Assembly: GCF_017638545.1 (NCBI RefSeq)
Contig: NZ_CP072110.1
Coordinates: 2,728,001-2,792,000 of the forward strand
Direction: 5' to 3'
Source: Psychrosphaera ytuae
GTDB lineage: Bacteria > Pseudomonadota > Gammaproteobacteria > Enterobacterales > Alteromonadaceae
Length of the DNA: 64,000 bases
Positions within the stretch are counted from its first letter, which is position 1; each line of letters begins with the position of its first letter. Position numbers and translations under genes: made by a program. Below the pieces are notes generated by a model. It made no database searches, was not told the DNA's origin, and saw only the letters and a list, made by a program, of their open reading frames with translations. Below are positions 8,806 through 17,715 of the stretch, one piece after another.

Positions 8806-10143
8806 ATGATCAACATAAAAAAAGGTTTGGATCTGCCTATTGAAGGTGTTCCACAACAAGCCATCCACGATGGTCCGACAGTGAAAACTGTTGCTACGCT
8901 TGGCGAAGAGTACCATGGTATGCGTCCTACGATGCGTATCAAGGTTGGTGACAGTGTGAAAAAAGGTCAGGTTCTTTTTGAAGACAAAAAGAATCCAGGC
9001 GTTAAATTCACTGCACCTGCAGCCGGTGTTATCAAAGAAGTGAACCGTGGTGAAAAGCGTGTTCTTCAATCAGTAGTAATCGAAGTAGCGGGCGATGAGC
9101 AAGTTACATTTGAAAGCTACACAGCTGATCAATTAAACGGTCTTGACCGTGAAAAAGTTGTTGAGACGCTTGTTGAATCAGGTCAGTGGGTTGCTTTACG
9201 CACTCGTCCGTTCGACAAAATCCCAGCAATTGACAGCACTCCTTCATCAATTTTCGTTAACGCGATGGATACTAACCCACTAGCGGCGAATCCAGAGTTA
9301 ATTATCGCTGAACAAAAAGAAGCGTTTGCTGCAGGTCTTGCAGTATTAGCGCGTTTAGCTGATAAGGTTAACGTTGTTAAAGCAGCAGGTTCTGCCGTGA
9401 CTGCGGATGCTCCAAACACCGAACTTCACGAGTTTGGTGGCAAGCACCCTGCGGGCCTTGTTGGTACTCATATTCATTTTATTGACCCTGTATCAATCAA
9501 CAAAACAGTTTGGCACATCAATTACCAAGAAGTTATTGCTTACGGTAAGTTGTTCCTAACGGGTGAAATTTCATCTGAGCGTGTAATTTCGTTGGCTGGC
9601 CCAGTGGTTAAAAACCCACGTTTGGTTCGCACAGTTCTTGGTGCGTCAACCGCTGAACTTACTTCAGGCGAATTAGAAAGCGGTGAAAACCGTATCGTAT
9701 CTGGTTCCGTATTGTCAGGTAATGTTGCACAAGGCGTTCACGGTTACTTACACCGTTATAGCCTGCAGGTTACTGTGTTAGCAGAAGGTCGTGAAAAAGA
9801 GTTGTTCGGCTGGATTCGTCCAGGTTCAAACCAATTCTCGATCACGCGTGCATTCTTAGGTCATTTATCACCTAAGAAATTATTCAATATGACAACGACA
9901 ACCTATGGTTCTGACCGTTCAATGGTTCCAATCGGTAACTACGAGCGCATCATGCCATTAGATATTTTGCCTACACTATTACTCAGAGATTTGATCTCTG
10001 GTGATACTGACTCGGCTCAAACATTAGGTTGTTTGGAATTAGGCGAGGAAGACTTAGCACTTTGTTCGTTTGTTTGCCCAGGCAAATACGAATACGGCTC
10101 AATTCTTCGTAACTGCCTAACCAAGATTGAGAAAGAGGGCTAA
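8806..10143 (+). CDS. nqrA: Na+-translocating NADH:quinone reductase subunit A
   Basis: NqrA is the peripheral cytoplasmic subunit of the Na+-NQR pump, associated with quinone binding. The N-terminus INIKKGLDLPIEG, the block LGEEYHGMRPTM, and GQVLFEDKKNPGVKFTAPAAG are diagnostic. The biotinyl/lipoyl-like fold in this region resembles RnfC. Starts at 8794 (GTG) and 8800 (ATG) are in frame, but the ATG at 8806 reproduces the family N-terminus and gives 445 aa, almost the V. cholerae length. No strong ribosome site is visible before any of them. It is the first gene of an eight-gene unit reaching nqrM. Confidence 0.96.
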   Translation: MINIKKGLDLPIEGVPQQAIHDGPTVKTVATLGEEYHGMRPTMRIKVGDSVKKGQVLFEDKKNPGVKFTAPAAGVIKEVNRGEKRVLQSVVIEVAGDEQVTFESYTADQLNGLDREKVVETLVESGQWVALRTRPFDKIPAIDSTPSSIFVNAMDTNPLAANPELIIAEQKEAFAAGLAVLARLADKVNVVKAAGSAVTADAPNTELHEFGGKHPAGLVGTHIHFIDPVSINKTVWHINYQEVIAYGKLFLTGEISSERVISLAGPVVKNPRLVRTVLGASTAELTSGELESGENRIVSGSVLSGNVAQGVHGYLHRYSLQVTVLAEGREKELFGWIRPGSNQFSITRAFLGHLSPKKLFNMTTTTYGSDRSMVPIGNYERIMPLDILPTLLLRDLISGDTDSAQTLGCLELGEEDLALCSFVCPGKYEYGSILRNCLTKIEKEG

Positions 10144-10145
10144 TC

Positions 10146-11348
10146 ATGGGTCTTAAGAGCTATTTAGAAAAAATTGAACCTAACTTCGAACCAGGTGGCA
10201 AGTACGAAAAGTGGTATGCCCTATACGAAGCTGCGGCGACGATCTTCTACACGCCAGGTTTAGTTAACAAAGGTCAAACTCACGTACGTGACAGTGTTGA
10301 CCTAAAACGTATCATGATCATGGTTTGGTTAGCGCTATTTCCAGCAATGTTCTTCGGTATGTTCAACATCGGTCATCAAGCGGCCGGTGCATTAGCAGAT
10401 GGTTTTGCCTTAGGTGACAGCTGGCAAGTTGGTTTATTCCAAGCGCTTGGTGGCACATTAACGGCTGACTCGGGCTGGGGCATGAAAATGCTCTATGGTG
10501 CGTGTTTCTTCTTACCAATCTACGCTACTGTTTTCGCAGTAGGTGGTTTCTGGGAAGTTCTATTCGCATCGGTTCGTAAGCACGAAGTTAACGAAGGTTT
10601 CTTCGTTACATCTATTCTTTTTGCTTTGATTCTTCCGTCAACGATTCCTTTGTGGCAAGCCGCTCTAGGTATTACGTTCGGTATCGTAGTAGCAAAAGAA
10701 ATCTTCGGTGGTACAGGTCGTAACTTCCTTAACCCTGCGTTATCTGGTCGTGCGTTCTTGTTCTTTGCTTACCCGACTGAAATTTCTGGTGACACGGTTT
10801 GGACTGCAGTAGACAGCTACTCTGGTGCAACTATGCTGAGCCAAGCAGCTTCTGGTGCAATTGACTACAACAACATTGCGTTGTGGACACAAGCGTTCTA
10901 CGGCTTTATTCAAGGTTCTGTTGGTGAAGTTTCTACACTAGCAATCCTAATCGGTGGCTTGTTCATCATTTACCTACGCATAGCGTCATGGAGAATTGTT
11001 GCGGGTGTATTCGCTGGTACTATTTTCTTAGCGTCACTACTAAACTTTGTAGGCAGTGAGTCTAACCCAATGTTTGCGATGCCTTGGTTCTGGCACGTTG
11101 TTCTTGGTGGTTGGGCGATTGGTGCCTTCTTCATGGCAACAGACCCTGTATCAGCGTCATTCACTAATCGTGCGAAGTTCTGGTACGGCGTATTGATTGG
11201 TGTGATGGTTGTACTTATCCGTGTTGTTAACCCAGCATTCCCTGAAGGTATGATGCTGGCAATTCTATTTGCTAACTTGTTTGCGCCATTGTTCGACTAT
11301 TTTGTTGCACAAGCAAACGTGAAACGGAGGCTTGCTCGTAATGTCTAA
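10146..11348 (+). CDS. nqrB: Na+-translocating NADH:quinone reductase subunit B
   Basis: NqrB is a membrane subunit holding covalently bound FMN and riboflavin, and is central to Na+ translocation. It is a 400-aa protein with about ten membrane segments. The flavinylation motif SGAT is at residues 226-229, with Thr229 the expected FMN attachment site (Thr236 in V. cholerae numbering). The start NGLKS-type opening LKSYLEKIEPNFEPGGKYEK is standard. It begins two bases after nqrA stops and overlaps nqrC by eight bases, which indicates translational coupling. The FMN is attached by ApbE, encoded downstream at 14664. Confidence 0.96.
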   Translation: MGLKSYLEKIEPNFEPGGKYEKWYALYEAAATIFYTPGLVNKGQTHVRDSVDLKRIMIMVWLALFPAMFFGMFNIGHQAAGALADGFALGDSWQVGLFQALGGTLTADSGWGMKMLYGACFFLPIYATVFAVGGFWEVLFASVRKHEVNEGFFVTSILFALILPSTIPLWQAALGITFGIVVAKEIFGGTGRNFLNPALSGRAFLFFAYPTEISGDTVWTAVDSYSGATMLSQAASGAIDYNNIALWTQAFYGFIQGSVGEVSTLAILIGGLFIIYLRIASWRIVAGVFAGTIFLASLLNFVGSESNPMFAMPWFWHVVLGGWAIGAFFMATDPVSASFTNRAKFWYGVLIGVMVVLIRVVNPAFPEGMMLAILFANLFAPLFDYFVAQANVKRRLARNV

Positions 11349-12108
11349 CAACAAAGAAACATTTGGCAAAACGGTTGGATTCGTATTTGCTGTGTGTCTA
11401 GCTTGTGCGGCGTTGGTATCTGTATCAGCGGTTCAATTAAAACCACTGCAGACTGCTAACAAGTTGCTAGACCAGCAAACTAAAATTTTAGAAACAGCAG
11501 GTCTATTAGACCAAGCTGGAAAAGACATCGTTGGTACTTACAACAAGTACATCGAACCTCGTATGATTGACCTAGATACAGGTGAATACGTTGAGGGTGA
11601 CACAGCAATGTTTGACGAGCGTCGTAACGCACGTGACGTTGAAAAGTCAGTAAAGTTAGAAAACGATGTTGCTGGTATTAACCGTCGTTCAAACACTGCG
11701 GTTGTGTACTTAGTCAAAAACGACGAAGGCCAAATTCAATCTGTGGTATTCCCGATTGTTGGTGCTGGTCTTTGGGACTTAATGTACGGTTTCGTAGGTC
11801 TTGAGTCAGACTTAAACACGGTTTCTAACCTAGTTTACTCTGATCACAAAGAAACTCCGGGACTAGGCGGCGAAATCATGAACCCGAAATGGCAAGCTCA
11901 GTGGTCTGGTAAAGAAGTCTACAACGAGCAAGGTGAAGTTGCACTTGAGCTAGTTAAAGGTGGCGCTAAGCCAGGTAACGAGCACGGTGTAGACGGCCTT
12001 TCTGGTGCAACACTGACAAGTAACGGTGTTACAAACACAATTGATTTCTGGTTTGGTGAAATGGGTTACGGCCCTTACATCAAGAAAAACCGTGGAGGGC
12101 TTAACTAA
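11341..12108 (+). CDS. nqrC: Na+-translocating NADH:quinone reductase subunit C
   Basis: NqrC carries the second covalently bound FMN in its periplasmic domain, with one N-terminal membrane helix (about residues 10-30). The flavinylation site SGAT is at residues 221-224 (GVDGLSGATLTS), with Thr224 the acceptor. The typical GAGLWDLMYGFVGLESDL block is present. The ATG at 11341 has GGAGG ten bases upstream, inside the end of nqrB. A TTG nine bases earlier is in frame but lacks support. The stop shares one base with the nqrD start. Confidence 0.96.
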   Translation: MSNNKETFGKTVGFVFAVCLACAALVSVSAVQLKPLQTANKLLDQQTKILETAGLLDQAGKDIVGTYNKYIEPRMIDLDTGEYVEGDTAMFDERRNARDVEKSVKLENDVAGINRRSNTAVVYLVKNDEGQIQSVVFPIVGAGLWDLMYGFVGLESDLNTVSNLVYSDHKETPGLGGEIMNPKWQAQWSGKEVYNEQGEVALELVKGGAKPGNEHGVDGLSGATLTSNGVTNTIDFWFGEMGYGPYIKKNRGGLN

Positions 12109-12731
12109 TGTCAGCCGATGCAAAAAAAGTCTTAACGGCTCCGATTGTTGATAACAACCCAATCGCACTACAAGTACTTGGTATTTGTTCTGCGCTTGCG
12201 GTAACTAGCTCAATGGCTAATGCATTAGTAATGACATTGGCGGTTATCTTTGTTACAGCATTCTCGAACTTATTTATTTCATTAATCCGTAACATGATTC
12301 CATCAAGCGTACGTATTATCGTACAGATGGCGATCATTGCATCACTTGTAATCGTCGTTGACCAAGTGTTAAAAGCGTTCTCATACCAGCTTTCTAAAGA
12401 GCTATCGGTATTCGTCGGTCTAATCATTACCAACTGTATCGTTATGGGTCGTGCAGAAGCGTTTGCGATGAAAGAGAAGCCTGGTGTGAGCTTCTTAGAT
12501 GGTATCGGTAACGGTTTAGGCTACGGTTTCATCTTAATGCTAGTTGCATTTTTCCGTGAGCTACTTGGTTTTGGTACTTTCTTCGGTATCGAAATTCTTC
12601 CTCTGATTCAAAACGGTGGCTGGTACCAAGCTAATGGCTTGTTGGTTTTACCTTTCAGCTCGTTCTTTATCATTGGTTTAATCATCTGGGCAATCCGTCA
12701 GTGGAAGCCTGAGCAAGTAGAGAAGGACTAA
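12108..12731 (+). CDS. nqrD: Na+-translocating NADH:quinone reductase subunit D
   Basis: NqrD is a six-helix membrane subunit of the RnfE/NqrD family, in an inverted arrangement with NqrE, and forms part of the cofactor-containing membrane core. Motifs include QVLGICSALAVT near residue 20 and LIITNCIVMGRAEAFAM near 105. The Cys in TNC is the conserved one thought to bind iron together with its NqrE counterpart. It overlaps the nqrC stop by one base (TAATG junction) and is followed four bases later by nqrE. Confidence 0.96.
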   Translation: MSADAKKVLTAPIVDNNPIALQVLGICSALAVTSSMANALVMTLAVIFVTAFSNLFISLIRNMIPSSVRIIVQMAIIASLVIVVDQVLKAFSYQLSKELSVFVGLIITNCIVMGRAEAFAMKEKPGVSFLDGIGNGLGYGFILMLVAFFRELLGFGTFFGIEILPLIQNGGWYQANGLLVLPFSSFFIIGLIIWAIRQWKPEQVEKD

Positions 12732-12735
12732 TTCG

Positions 12736-13359
12736 ATGGAACATTATTTAAGTCTTTTCATCAAAACGATTTTCATTGAGAACATCGCGTTAACTTTCTT
12801 CTTGGGTATGTGTACTTTCTTGGCCGTATCTAAGAAAGTAAGTACAGCGATTGGTCTTGGTGTTGCGGTTGTTGTGGTATTGGGTATCTCTGTACCAGTT
12901 AACCAACTTATTTACACAAACATCCTTGCGCCTGGTGCGTTAGACGGTGTTTTAGGCATTACCGACCCAGCTGAGTCTGTTGACTTGAGCTTCCTGTCGT
13001 TCATCACATTTATCGGTGTAATCGCTGCATTGGTACAAATTCTAGAGATGACTTTAGATAAGTACTTCCCGCCGCTATATAACGCACTTGGTATTTTCCT
13101 ACCTCTGATCACAGTAAACTGTGCGATCTTCGGTTCAGTATCATTCATGGTATCTAAGAACTTAACGTTCTCTGAAAGTATCGTTTACGGCATCGGTTCA
13201 GGTGTAGGTTGGGCGTTAGCAATCGTATTGCTAGCAGGTATCCGTGAGAAAATGAAATACTCAGACGTACCAGATGGTCTTAAAGGTCTAGGTATTACAT
13301 TTATTACTACTGGCTTGATGGCGTTTGGCTTCTTGTCTTTCGGTGGTATCGCTCTGTAA
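12736..13359 (+). CDS. nqrE: Na+-translocating NADH:quinone reductase subunit E
   Basis: NqrE is the second six-helix membrane core subunit (RnfA/NqrE family, 207 aa). It starts EHYLSLFIKTIFIENIALTFFLGMC and contains PLITVNCAIFGSVSFMV, whose Cys pairs with the NqrD Cys around the intramembrane iron centre. An ATG directly follows nqrD, so expression is coupled. After its stop comes a 73-base gap with a 10-bp hairpin before nqrF, the longest internal gap in the nqr structural genes. Confidence 0.96.
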   Translation: MEHYLSLFIKTIFIENIALTFFLGMCTFLAVSKKVSTAIGLGVAVVVVLGISVPVNQLIYTNILAPGALDGVLGITDPAESVDLSFLSFITFIGVIAALVQILEMTLDKYFPPLYNALGIFLPLITVNCAIFGSVSFMVSKNLTFSESIVYGIGSGVGWALAIVLLAGIREKMKYSDVPDGLKGLGITFITTGLMAFGFLSFGGIAL

Positions 13360-13372
13360 GGTTAATGTCGGT

Positions 13373-13402
13373 TTGGCTAAATCACAGTTTGTATTTAGCC
13401 AA
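13373..13402 (+). other. Intercistronic hairpin between nqrE and nqrF
   Basis: TTGGCTAAAT (13373-13382) and ATTTAGCCAA (13393-13402) form a perfect 10-bp stem with a 10-base loop. There is no U-tract after it, so it is more likely an mRNA stability or processing element than a terminator. Confidence 0.5.
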
Positions 13403-13432
13403 GCCCTTAGATAAGAATTAAAGGAAAGGTCG

Positions 13433-14656
13433 ATGGAAATTATTCTCGGCGTATCGATGTTTACCGCTATCGTACTAGTGCTAGTTATGGTGATTTTATT
13501 TGCCAAATCTAAGCTAGTTTCGACGGGTGACGTTCGAATCTTAATAAATGAAGACGAAGAGAAGTCTGTTACAGCCTCTGCTGGCGGTAAGCTTCTTAAC
13601 GTTTTAGCTGACAAAGGTATCTTCATCCCATCTGCGTGTGGTGGTGGTGGTACATGTGGTCAGTGTCGTGTACACGTTCATTCAGGTGGTGGTGATATCC
13701 TTCCAACTGAAGAAGGTCATATTACTAAGCGTGAAGCTAAAGAAGGTTGTCGTTTATCATGTCAGGTTGCTGTTAAGCAAGACATGGAAATCGAACTTGA
13801 GCCAGAGATCTTTGGTGTTAAGCAATGGGAATGTGAAGTTATCTCTAACGATAACAAAGCGACCTTCATCAAGGAATTAGCGCTTAAAATTCCTGATGGT
13901 GAAAGCGTTCCATTCCGTGCCGGTGGTTATATCCAAATCGTTGCTCCACCGCATCACGTTAAATACTCAGACTTTGATGTTCCAGACGAATATCGTCCGG
14001 ACTGGGAACGTTTCAACTTCTTCAGCATCGAGTCTAAAGTTGATGAAGAGACAATCCGTGCATACTCGATGGCGAACTATCCTGAAGAGGAAGGTGTCAT
14101 TATGCTTAACGTACGTATTGCGTCGCCTCCGCCAAACAACTTATCACTTCCTGCAGGTAAGATGTCTTCATACATCTGGAGCCTTAAGGCTGGCGATAAA
14201 GTTACGATTTCTGGTCCATTCGGTGAATTCTTTGCGAAAGACACTGATGCAGAAATGGTATTCATCGGTGGTGGTGCAGGTATGGCGCCAATGCGTTCAC
14301 ACATCTTTGACCAATTACGTCGCTTGAAGTCAGATCGTAAGATTAGCTTCTGGTACGGTGCGCGTTCTAAGCGTGAAATGTTCTACGTTGAAGATTTCGA
14401 TGAGCTTCAAGCTGAGAACGAAAACTTCGAGTGGCACGTTGCACTTTCAGATCCTCAACCAGAGGACAACTGGGAAGGCTACACAGGTTTCATTCATAAC
14501 GTATTGTATGAAAACTATTTACGTGACCACGAAGCACCTGAAGACTGTGAGTTCTACATGTGTGGTCCTCCAGTGATGAACGCTGCGGTAATCAACATGT
14601 TGAAAGACCTAGGCGTTGAAGACGAAAACATCTTACTTGACGACTTCGGTGGTTAA
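13433..14656 (+). CDS. nqrF: Na+-translocating NADH:quinone reductase subunit F
   Basis: NqrF is the electron entry subunit that oxidises NADH. Order: one N-terminal membrane helix (about 4-24), a ferredoxin-like 2Fe-2S domain with CGGGGTCGQC (about residues 69-78) and a fourth Cys in EGCRLSC, then a ferredoxin-reductase-like FAD/NADH domain. The FAD motif RAYSMANYP and the NAD motif GGGAGMAPMRSH are clear, and the protein ends LLDDFGG, as usual. Length 407 aa is standard. A GGAAAGG ribosome site precedes the ATG. Confidence 0.97.
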   Translation: MEIILGVSMFTAIVLVLVMVILFAKSKLVSTGDVRILINEDEEKSVTASAGGKLLNVLADKGIFIPSACGGGGTCGQCRVHVHSGGGDILPTEEGHITKREAKEGCRLSCQVAVKQDMEIELEPEIFGVKQWECEVISNDNKATFIKELALKIPDGESVPFRAGGYIQIVAPPHHVKYSDFDVPDEYRPDWERFNFFSIESKVDEETIRAYSMANYPEEEGVIMLNVRIASPPPNNLSLPAGKMSSYIWSLKAGDKVTISGPFGEFFAKDTDAEMVFIGGGAGMAPMRSHIFDQLRRLKSDRKISFWYGARSKREMFYVEDFDELQAENENFEWHVALSDPQPEDNWEGYTGFIHNVLYENYLRDHEAPEDCEFYMCGPPVMNAAVINMLKDLGVEDENILLDDFGG

Positions 14657-14663
14657 TAATCAG

Positions 14664-15704
14664 ATGACTCGTAATAAAGTCTTATTAGCATGGCTGGCCC
14701 TTATCGGGCTGGCCATTTTGCTTTTTCTTCCCCGCGAAAATTCGAATGAAGTTCAACCTGTTTTACTTCAAGGTAAAACCATGGGGACAACTTTCAACGT
14801 AAAGCTGTATCCAAAACCAGAACAACTTCAAAACAACAATCTGTTCGAGTTGGTTAACGATGAGCTGATTCGAATTAATAGCTTGATGTCGACGTATATT
14901 GAAGACTCAGAGTTAAGCCGTTTAAATCAAGCGAAGGCTGGTGAGCCAATGCTGTTGTCTGCTGACAATATGATTGTGCTTAATGAGTCACAGCGTTTAT
15001 TTGAAGCGAGTGGAGGTGCCTTTGACGTTACTGTGGGTCCTCTTGTTAACCTTTGGGGCTTTGGTCCTGATGGCCGTGTAACGACACAACCATCAGAACA
15101 AGCTTTAATGGCAATAAGAGATCGCGTTGGTATGGATTTACTAACAATAGAGGGTAACTCTGTCACCAAACAACACGATAACCTGTACGTGGACTTTTCA
15201 TCAATTGCTAAGGGGTACGGTGTCGATCAAGTTGCTAATCTACTTGAAGGGTTGGGTATTACCGACTATTTAGTAGAAATTGGTGGTGAGATCCGTGTCT
15301 CTGGCCAAAAGCCGGATGGTTCAGCTTGGCGAATTGCGATAGAGCGCCCTATTGCCGAGGCACGTGAAGTGCAAATGGTCATAGAGCCTAAAAATCTAGC
15401 GCTGGCTACTTCAGGTGATTATCGCAATTACTTTGAAGTTGATGGAGTAAGGTATTCGCATACGATTGACCCAACGACGGGCAAACCGATCACTCACAAC
15501 CTAGTTTCAGTTAGTGTGTTGCACCCATCTTCGATGACTGCGGATGCACTTGCGACAATGTTGACGGTTTTAGGTCCTGTAGCAGCGATAGAATATGCAG
15601 AGCAAGAAAACCTACCGGTTTACTTAATCGTAAAGACGGAGAAAGGATTTAAAGGTATAATGTCGTCTCGTTTTGAGGCTTTGTTCCCGGAAAATAAGGG
15701 CTAA
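14664..15704 (+). CDS. apbE: FAD:protein FMN transferase ApbE (maturation of NqrB/NqrC)
   Basis: ApbE transfers FMN from FAD to the Thr of SGAT-type motifs, here most likely NqrB and NqrC. Visible motifs are GKTMGTTFNV (about 32-41), GGAFDVTVGPLVNLWGFGP, DFSSIAKGYGVDQVA and SHTIDPTTGKP. The N-terminus has one hydrophobic helix (about 6-22) but no lipobox Cys, so the enzyme seems anchored by an uncleaved helix instead of by lipid. The ATG at 14664 lies seven bases after the nqrF stop. A longer reading from 14616 would overlap nqrF and is unlikely. Confidence 0.94.
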   Translation: MTRNKVLLAWLALIGLAILLFLPRENSNEVQPVLLQGKTMGTTFNVKLYPKPEQLQNNNLFELVNDELIRINSLMSTYIEDSELSRLNQAKAGEPMLLSADNMIVLNESQRLFEASGGAFDVTVGPLVNLWGFGPDGRVTTQPSEQALMAIRDRVGMDLLTIEGNSVTKQHDNLYVDFSSIAKGYGVDQVANLLEGLGITDYLVEIGGEIRVSGQKPDGSAWRIAIERPIAEAREVQMVIEPKNLALATSGDYRNYFEVDGVRYSHTIDPTTGKPITHNLVSVSVLHPSSMTADALATMLTVLGPVAAIEYAEQENLPVYLIVKTEKGFKGIMSSRFEALFPENKG

Positions 15705-15706
15705 TT

Positions 15707-15961
15707 ATGCAGATATTTTTTCTTACACTCGGTTTGTTATTGATTGTCTTTGTTGCAATGTCAGTGGGTTATGTTTTTCAAAAGAAATCATTAGCTGGAA
15801 GCTGCGGTGGCCTTGGTACTCTGGGCATCGATAAAGCCTGTGACTGTGATAACCCTTGTGAAAAGCGTCAAGAGAGAATGGCAAAGGAAGAAGCTGAAAA
15901 GCAAGCGCAAAGTCAACGCGCTGCAAAAGAAGAGAACTGGAAGAAAAACCAAATTCTATAA
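15707..15961 (+). CDS. nqrM: Na+-NQR maturation protein NqrM (DUF539)
   Basis: NqrM is a small membrane protein needed for maturation of Na+-NQR, probably by delivering iron to the NqrD/NqrE Cys site. The 84-aa product has one N-terminal membrane helix (about 3-22). A cysteine cluster follows: GSCGGLG, then CDCDNPCEKR. The tail is charged and coiled-coil-like, rich in Lys, Glu and Ala. It follows apbE by two bases and ends the nqr unit before a strong terminator. Placement next to apbE and nqr genes supports the assignment. Confidence 0.95.
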   Translation: MQIFFLTLGLLLIVFVAMSVGYVFQKKSLAGSCGGLGTLGIDKACDCDNPCEKRQERMAKEEAEKQAQSQRAAKEENWKKNQIL

Positions 15962-15980
15962 TCCTTGCTTATCAATCTTA

Positions 15981-16009
15981 AAAAAAGAACCTTCGGGTTC
16001 TTTTTTTGT
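15981..16009 (+). terminator. Rho-independent terminator of the nqr operon
   Basis: AAAAAAGAACC, a TTCG tetraloop, then GGTTCTTTTTTT. The GAACC/GGTTC stem with its stable UUCG-type loop and A/T flanks also works partly on the opposite strand. It lies 19 bases after nqrM. Confidence 0.92.
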
Positions 16010-16124
16010 TTTATGAATACGTAGTCAATGCTTTTATACCTAAGTTCTACTCTGCCATTTTAAATTCTATCCGATACAATCAAACGTCAAATAAAAATAA
16101 TATCGATAATAAATTGAGAACAAG

Positions 16125-17585
16125 ATGTTAAAAATTCAACAGACTCTAAGTAAGCCGTTTTACATGCTACTTAGTTTGCCATCGACGGCAATGGGGTTTG
16201 CGCTTTCGGTTCAGATTTCGGCGTTAAGCTGGTTGCTTAGCACTCAATATGGCCTTGATATTCACGAGATTGGTATCGTTTGGGCGGCGGGTCCTATCGC
16301 TGGTATTTTAGGCCAAGTAATTGTTGGCTTTATTAGTGATAAAGTGTGGTTTTGGAATGGCAGACGTCGTCCCTTTATTCTTATTGGCGGTGTCCTCGCA
16401 TCTCTGTCTTTGTTAGCACTTCCTAATATAGGGATCATCTCTGAATCTTTGGGTGGTGTAGGCATTATGGCAGTAGCGATTGCAATTGCCTTGTCTTTGG
16501 ATCTGTCCATTAATGTTAGCTTTAACCCAACTCGCTCAATCATCGCCGATGTAACACCAGAAGGCGAAGCTCGAACTAAGGGTTACACCTGGATGCAAAC
16601 TGTATCGGGTACCTTTGGTGTACTTGCGTATGTTATCGGTGGTTACTGGAATAACTTTGTTCTTATCTACTTTGGTGCGGCGCTCGTTTTGGTGTTTTCT
16701 ATTCTGCCAACGTTGTTTGTCATAGAGCCTAAGACTCTGCCGAGCGAACAACAAGAATCTGCAGATACATCGACCAGCGGTAATTCTAACTCGTTTAATT
16801 TTGTCGAGATGTTAGTGGATATTAAGCCCTTGTGGGGTTTTTTGATCTATTCTATTTACGCAAGTGTTTTGCACTTAGCGGATATCAAAGTGGATCATTA
16901 CTACGGTGAAATAGCGGCTTTACTCGTCACCTTATATTTTATTTTAGAGACACTACTCAAGCGCGAGTCGACGTTGTCAAATTCGGAAGCTAAACATTTA
17001 GGCTTCAAAAAGGTCCTTGCGGCGCATTCTTTTAGTTGGATTGGTATCCAAACAATGTTCGTTTTTACCTACGCCTTTTTGCAAGACAAAATGGGGTATC
17101 TAAGCAATGAGCAACTCGGCCAGACGATTTCTTACAGCTTTGCCATTTTAAACGGCGTCGCAGCGCTACTTCCGGCATTCGTGTTGGGCCCACTAGCTAA
17201 TAAGTTTGGTCGAATCAAAGTCCATGCCGGCGCGTTGCTGTTTACTGCAACGTCGTATGCATTCATCGCTATGTTGGCGGACAGTCCAACTCATATGTAT
17301 GTCTTTATGGCGACTGCAGGTATCGGCTGGGCAGCCGTTGTTAGTCTACCTTTTGCAATCATGTCCGAACGAGTTGAAAAAACCAAAATGGGTTTGTATA
17401 TGGGCTTGTTTAACTTATCTGTGGTACTACCGCAATTAGTTGTCAGTCTTGGTATTAGCCTGTTTTTAACCAAAGTAGAAGACAAGTCGATGACCTTTGT
17501 GGTTTGTGCGTTTGCGATGGCGATTTCTGCGGTGTGTTGGTTGATGGTCAAAGAGACAGGATCTGAAAAGTCGGCCACGGAATAA
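16125..17585 (+). CDS. MFS transporter, sucrose/maltose-type sugar porter
   Basis: A 12-helix major facilitator carrier (486 aa). The N-terminal block with SLPSTAMGFALSVQISALSWLL and the loop FISDKVWFWNGRRRPFILIGG match the SLC45/GPH-like sugar:proton symporter group, including bacterial maltose and sucrose carriers. A second MFS loop, GPLANKFGRIKVH, opens the C-terminal half. The substrate cannot be read from sequence, and no sugar hydrolase or regulator is adjacent. It stands alone between the nqr terminator and dinB with its own leader. Confidence 0.82.
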   Translation: MLKIQQTLSKPFYMLLSLPSTAMGFALSVQISALSWLLSTQYGLDIHEIGIVWAAGPIAGILGQVIVGFISDKVWFWNGRRRPFILIGGVLASLSLLALPNIGIISESLGGVGIMAVAIAIALSLDLSINVSFNPTRSIIADVTPEGEARTKGYTWMQTVSGTFGVLAYVIGGYWNNFVLIYFGAALVLVFSILPTLFVIEPKTLPSEQQESADTSTSGNSNSFNFVEMLVDIKPLWGFLIYSIYASVLHLADIKVDHYYGEIAALLVTLYFILETLLKRESTLSNSEAKHLGFKKVLAAHSFSWIGIQTMFVFTYAFLQDKMGYLSNEQLGQTISYSFAILNGVAALLPAFVLGPLANKFGRIKVHAGALLFTATSYAFIAMLADSPTHMYVFMATAGIGWAAVVSLPFAIMSERVEKTKMGLYMGLFNLSVVLPQLVVSLGISLFLTKVEDKSMTFVVCAFAMAISAVCWLMVKETGSEKSATE

Positions 17586-17715
17586 GTTTGTAAAACGAAT
17601 CGCTTGTCACTTTAAACTATATTGGTTTAAACTGTTTTTATATACAGTGCCTATTAACCAATAAGAGAATGCAAAGCTTAAAACAGCGCTTTGTGTAATT
17701 GAGAGTGGCAAGCTA

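Noticed and set aside
13638..14576. Several long open frames on other frames inside nqrF
   Set aside because: nqrF is intact with all cofactor motifs; the others have no recognisable motif or ribosome site and are frame shadows.
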